From CAYJGN01 sp964369635 (lineage in GTDB: Bacteria; Bacillota; Clostridia; Oscillospirales; Ruminococcaceae), in the NCBI GenBank assembly GCA_964369635.1, contig CAYJGN010000016.1, positions 1-42,805 of the forward strand: a stretch of 42,805 nucleotides of DNA, given 5' to 3'. The translations under genes and the position numbers were made by a program. Under the pieces are notes generated by a model. It was given only the letters and a program-made list of their open reading frames with translations, was not told the origin of the DNA and made no database searches. The first letter of the stretch is position 1, and every line of letters starts with the position of its first letter. Shown here in pieces: positions 42,141-42,805 of this stretch.

Positions 42141-42152
42141 GAGGTGAATTAT

Positions 42153-42805
42153 ATGTACAAAAAGGTACAAGCAAGCAGCAGTTTCACAGATCGTGAAAAA
42201 GAAATCGTTAAGTTTTGGAACGAAGAGAAAATTTTTGAGAGAACGGTAGAAGATGGCGCTGGGAAACCAGTTTATTCTTTCTATGACGGACCGCCAACGG
42301 CTAACGGTCAGCCGCATATCGGGCATGTTATCACCCGTGTTGTTAAAGATTTGTTCCCACGATATAAGATAATGCAAGGCTATGATGTTCCAAGAAAAGC
42401 TGGCTGGGACACCCATGGTCTACCTGTTGAAATAGAAGTTGAGAAGCTGCTCGGCATTAACGGTAAAGAGGGAATTGAAGAGTATGGTCTTGATCCATTT
42501 ATCGGCAAATGCAAAGAGAGCGTTTGGAAATACAAAGAGATGTGGGAAGAGTTCTCAAAAGTTGTCGGATACTGGGTCGATATGGATGACCCTTATGTAA
42601 CCTATCATAACGATTATATCGAGAGCGAATGGTGGGCGCTAAAAGAGATTTATAATAAAGATTTGCTCTACAAGGGCTTTAAAATAACGCCATACTGCCC
42701 ACGTTGCGGAACTCCTTTATCAAGCCATGAGGTGGCTCAAGGGTATAAAGATGTCAAGGAGAGGACCGCCTTTGTCCGCTTTAAACTGCGCGATGAAGAT
42801 GCTGA
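42153..42805 (+). CDS. ileS: isoleucyl-tRNA synthetase, 5' part (runs off the window)
   Basis: Charges tRNA-Ile. Only the first 217 codons are present. The class I HIGH motif reads GQPHIGHVITR (residues about 52-62), after SFYDGPPTANG. RKAGWDTHGLPVEIEVEK follows, and YCPRCGTPLSSHEVAQGYKDV begins the editing-domain side. This pattern resembles the Clostridium-type enzyme rather than the E. coli type, which reads HDGPPYANGSIHIGHS. GAGGTGA precedes ATG 42153. Expression is controlled by the T-box leader. Confidence 0.96.
   Translation, partial: MYKKVQASSSFTDREKEIVKFWNEEKIFERTVEDGAGKPVYSFYDGPPTANGQPHIGHVITRVVKDLFPRYKIMQGYDVPRKAGWDTHGLPVEIEVEKLLGINGKEGIEEYGLDPFIGKCKESVWKYKEMWEEFSKVVGYWVDMDDPYVTYHNDYIESEWWALKEIYNKDLLYKGFKITPYCPRCGTPLSSHEVAQGYKDVKERTAFVRFKLRDEDA

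Larger units (their letters stand above)
41840..42152 (+). promoter_or_regulatory. ileS upstream region
   Basis: 313 bases between the minus-strand CCA-like gene and ileS, filled by the ileS promoter, T-box and terminator. An 80-residue plus frame at 41725-41967 crosses it but lacks a ribosome binding site. Confidence 0.85.

Noticed and set aside
42138..42416. 92-residue minus-strand frame
   Set aside because: Antisense to the start of ileS and to its T-run; no start signal.

Overview
The window looks like a chromosomal segment of an AT-rich Clostridia-type Firmicute. Supporting signs are strong AGGAGG-type ribosome binding sites, occasional GTG/TTG starts, T-box leaders, a PyrR-attenuated pyr operon, the yloU-yloV(fakA)-recG gene order, a SpoIID-domain protein, an ECF transporter S component and a Clostridium-type isoleucyl-tRNA synthetase. 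No insertion sequence, prophage, CRISPR array or rRNA is visible. Most of the window is housekeeping.

Layout: (1) 1-3083, a minus-strand M24 aminopeptidase and a tiny Ala-rich protein, then plus-strand pyridoxal kinase and trmL. (2) 3165-6723, glycolytic block pgk-tpiA-gpmI with a hairpin between pgk and tpiA. (3) 6948-8714, one chemoreceptor. (4) 8810-13934, minus strand: a C_GCAxxG_C_C protein with a cobalamin-adenosyltransferase-like protein, then recG, fakA and an Asp23-family gene. (5) 14280-16348, acetyltransferase, cysteine hydrolase and uridine kinase, with a probable small RNA at 15011-15095. (6) 16349-16991, 643 bases without a gene carrying five copies of the dyad GTTTC-N4-GAAAC spaced 117-119 bases apart, then an amidohydrolase/M20 peptidase pair whose first gene contains a sixth exact copy. 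(7) 19735-22363, nucleoside hydrolase, then coaX beside a PanT-like ECF S component. (8) 22552-27236, minus strand: aldo/keto reductase and a TIGR04076-type protein behind a T-box leader, then a PrsA-like foldase and a SpoIID-domain protein. (9) 27437-29614, citrate synthase and an unknown membrane protein; then tRNA-Thr(GGT). (10) 30097-39929, PyrR attenuator and pyrR-pyrC-pyrF-carA-carB-pyrK-pyrD followed by a histidine phosphatase and ruvX. (11) 40069-41839, minus strand GyrI-like protein and a CCA-transferase-like HD protein with a decayed catalytic site. (12) 41869 to the end, a T-box leader and the 5' part of ileS.

How the genes work together: the pyr block encodes UMP synthesis except pyrB and pyrE, which are not in the window. 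coaX and PanT pair pantothenate uptake with its phosphorylation. The two T-box leaders share the same specifier-loop pattern (GAA, AUC, A), and both carry UGGU, which pairs with an A73 acceptor end. I therefore infer that the aldo/keto reductase operon responds to uncharged tRNA-Ile, as ileS does.

Most worth following up: the evenly spaced dyad array, the Ile-type T-box on a non-amino-acid operon, the orphan small RNA, the nested hairpin with pseudoknot potential before tRNA-Thr, and the degenerate CCA-transferase. All functional statements come from reading the sequence and family knowledge; no database search was run.
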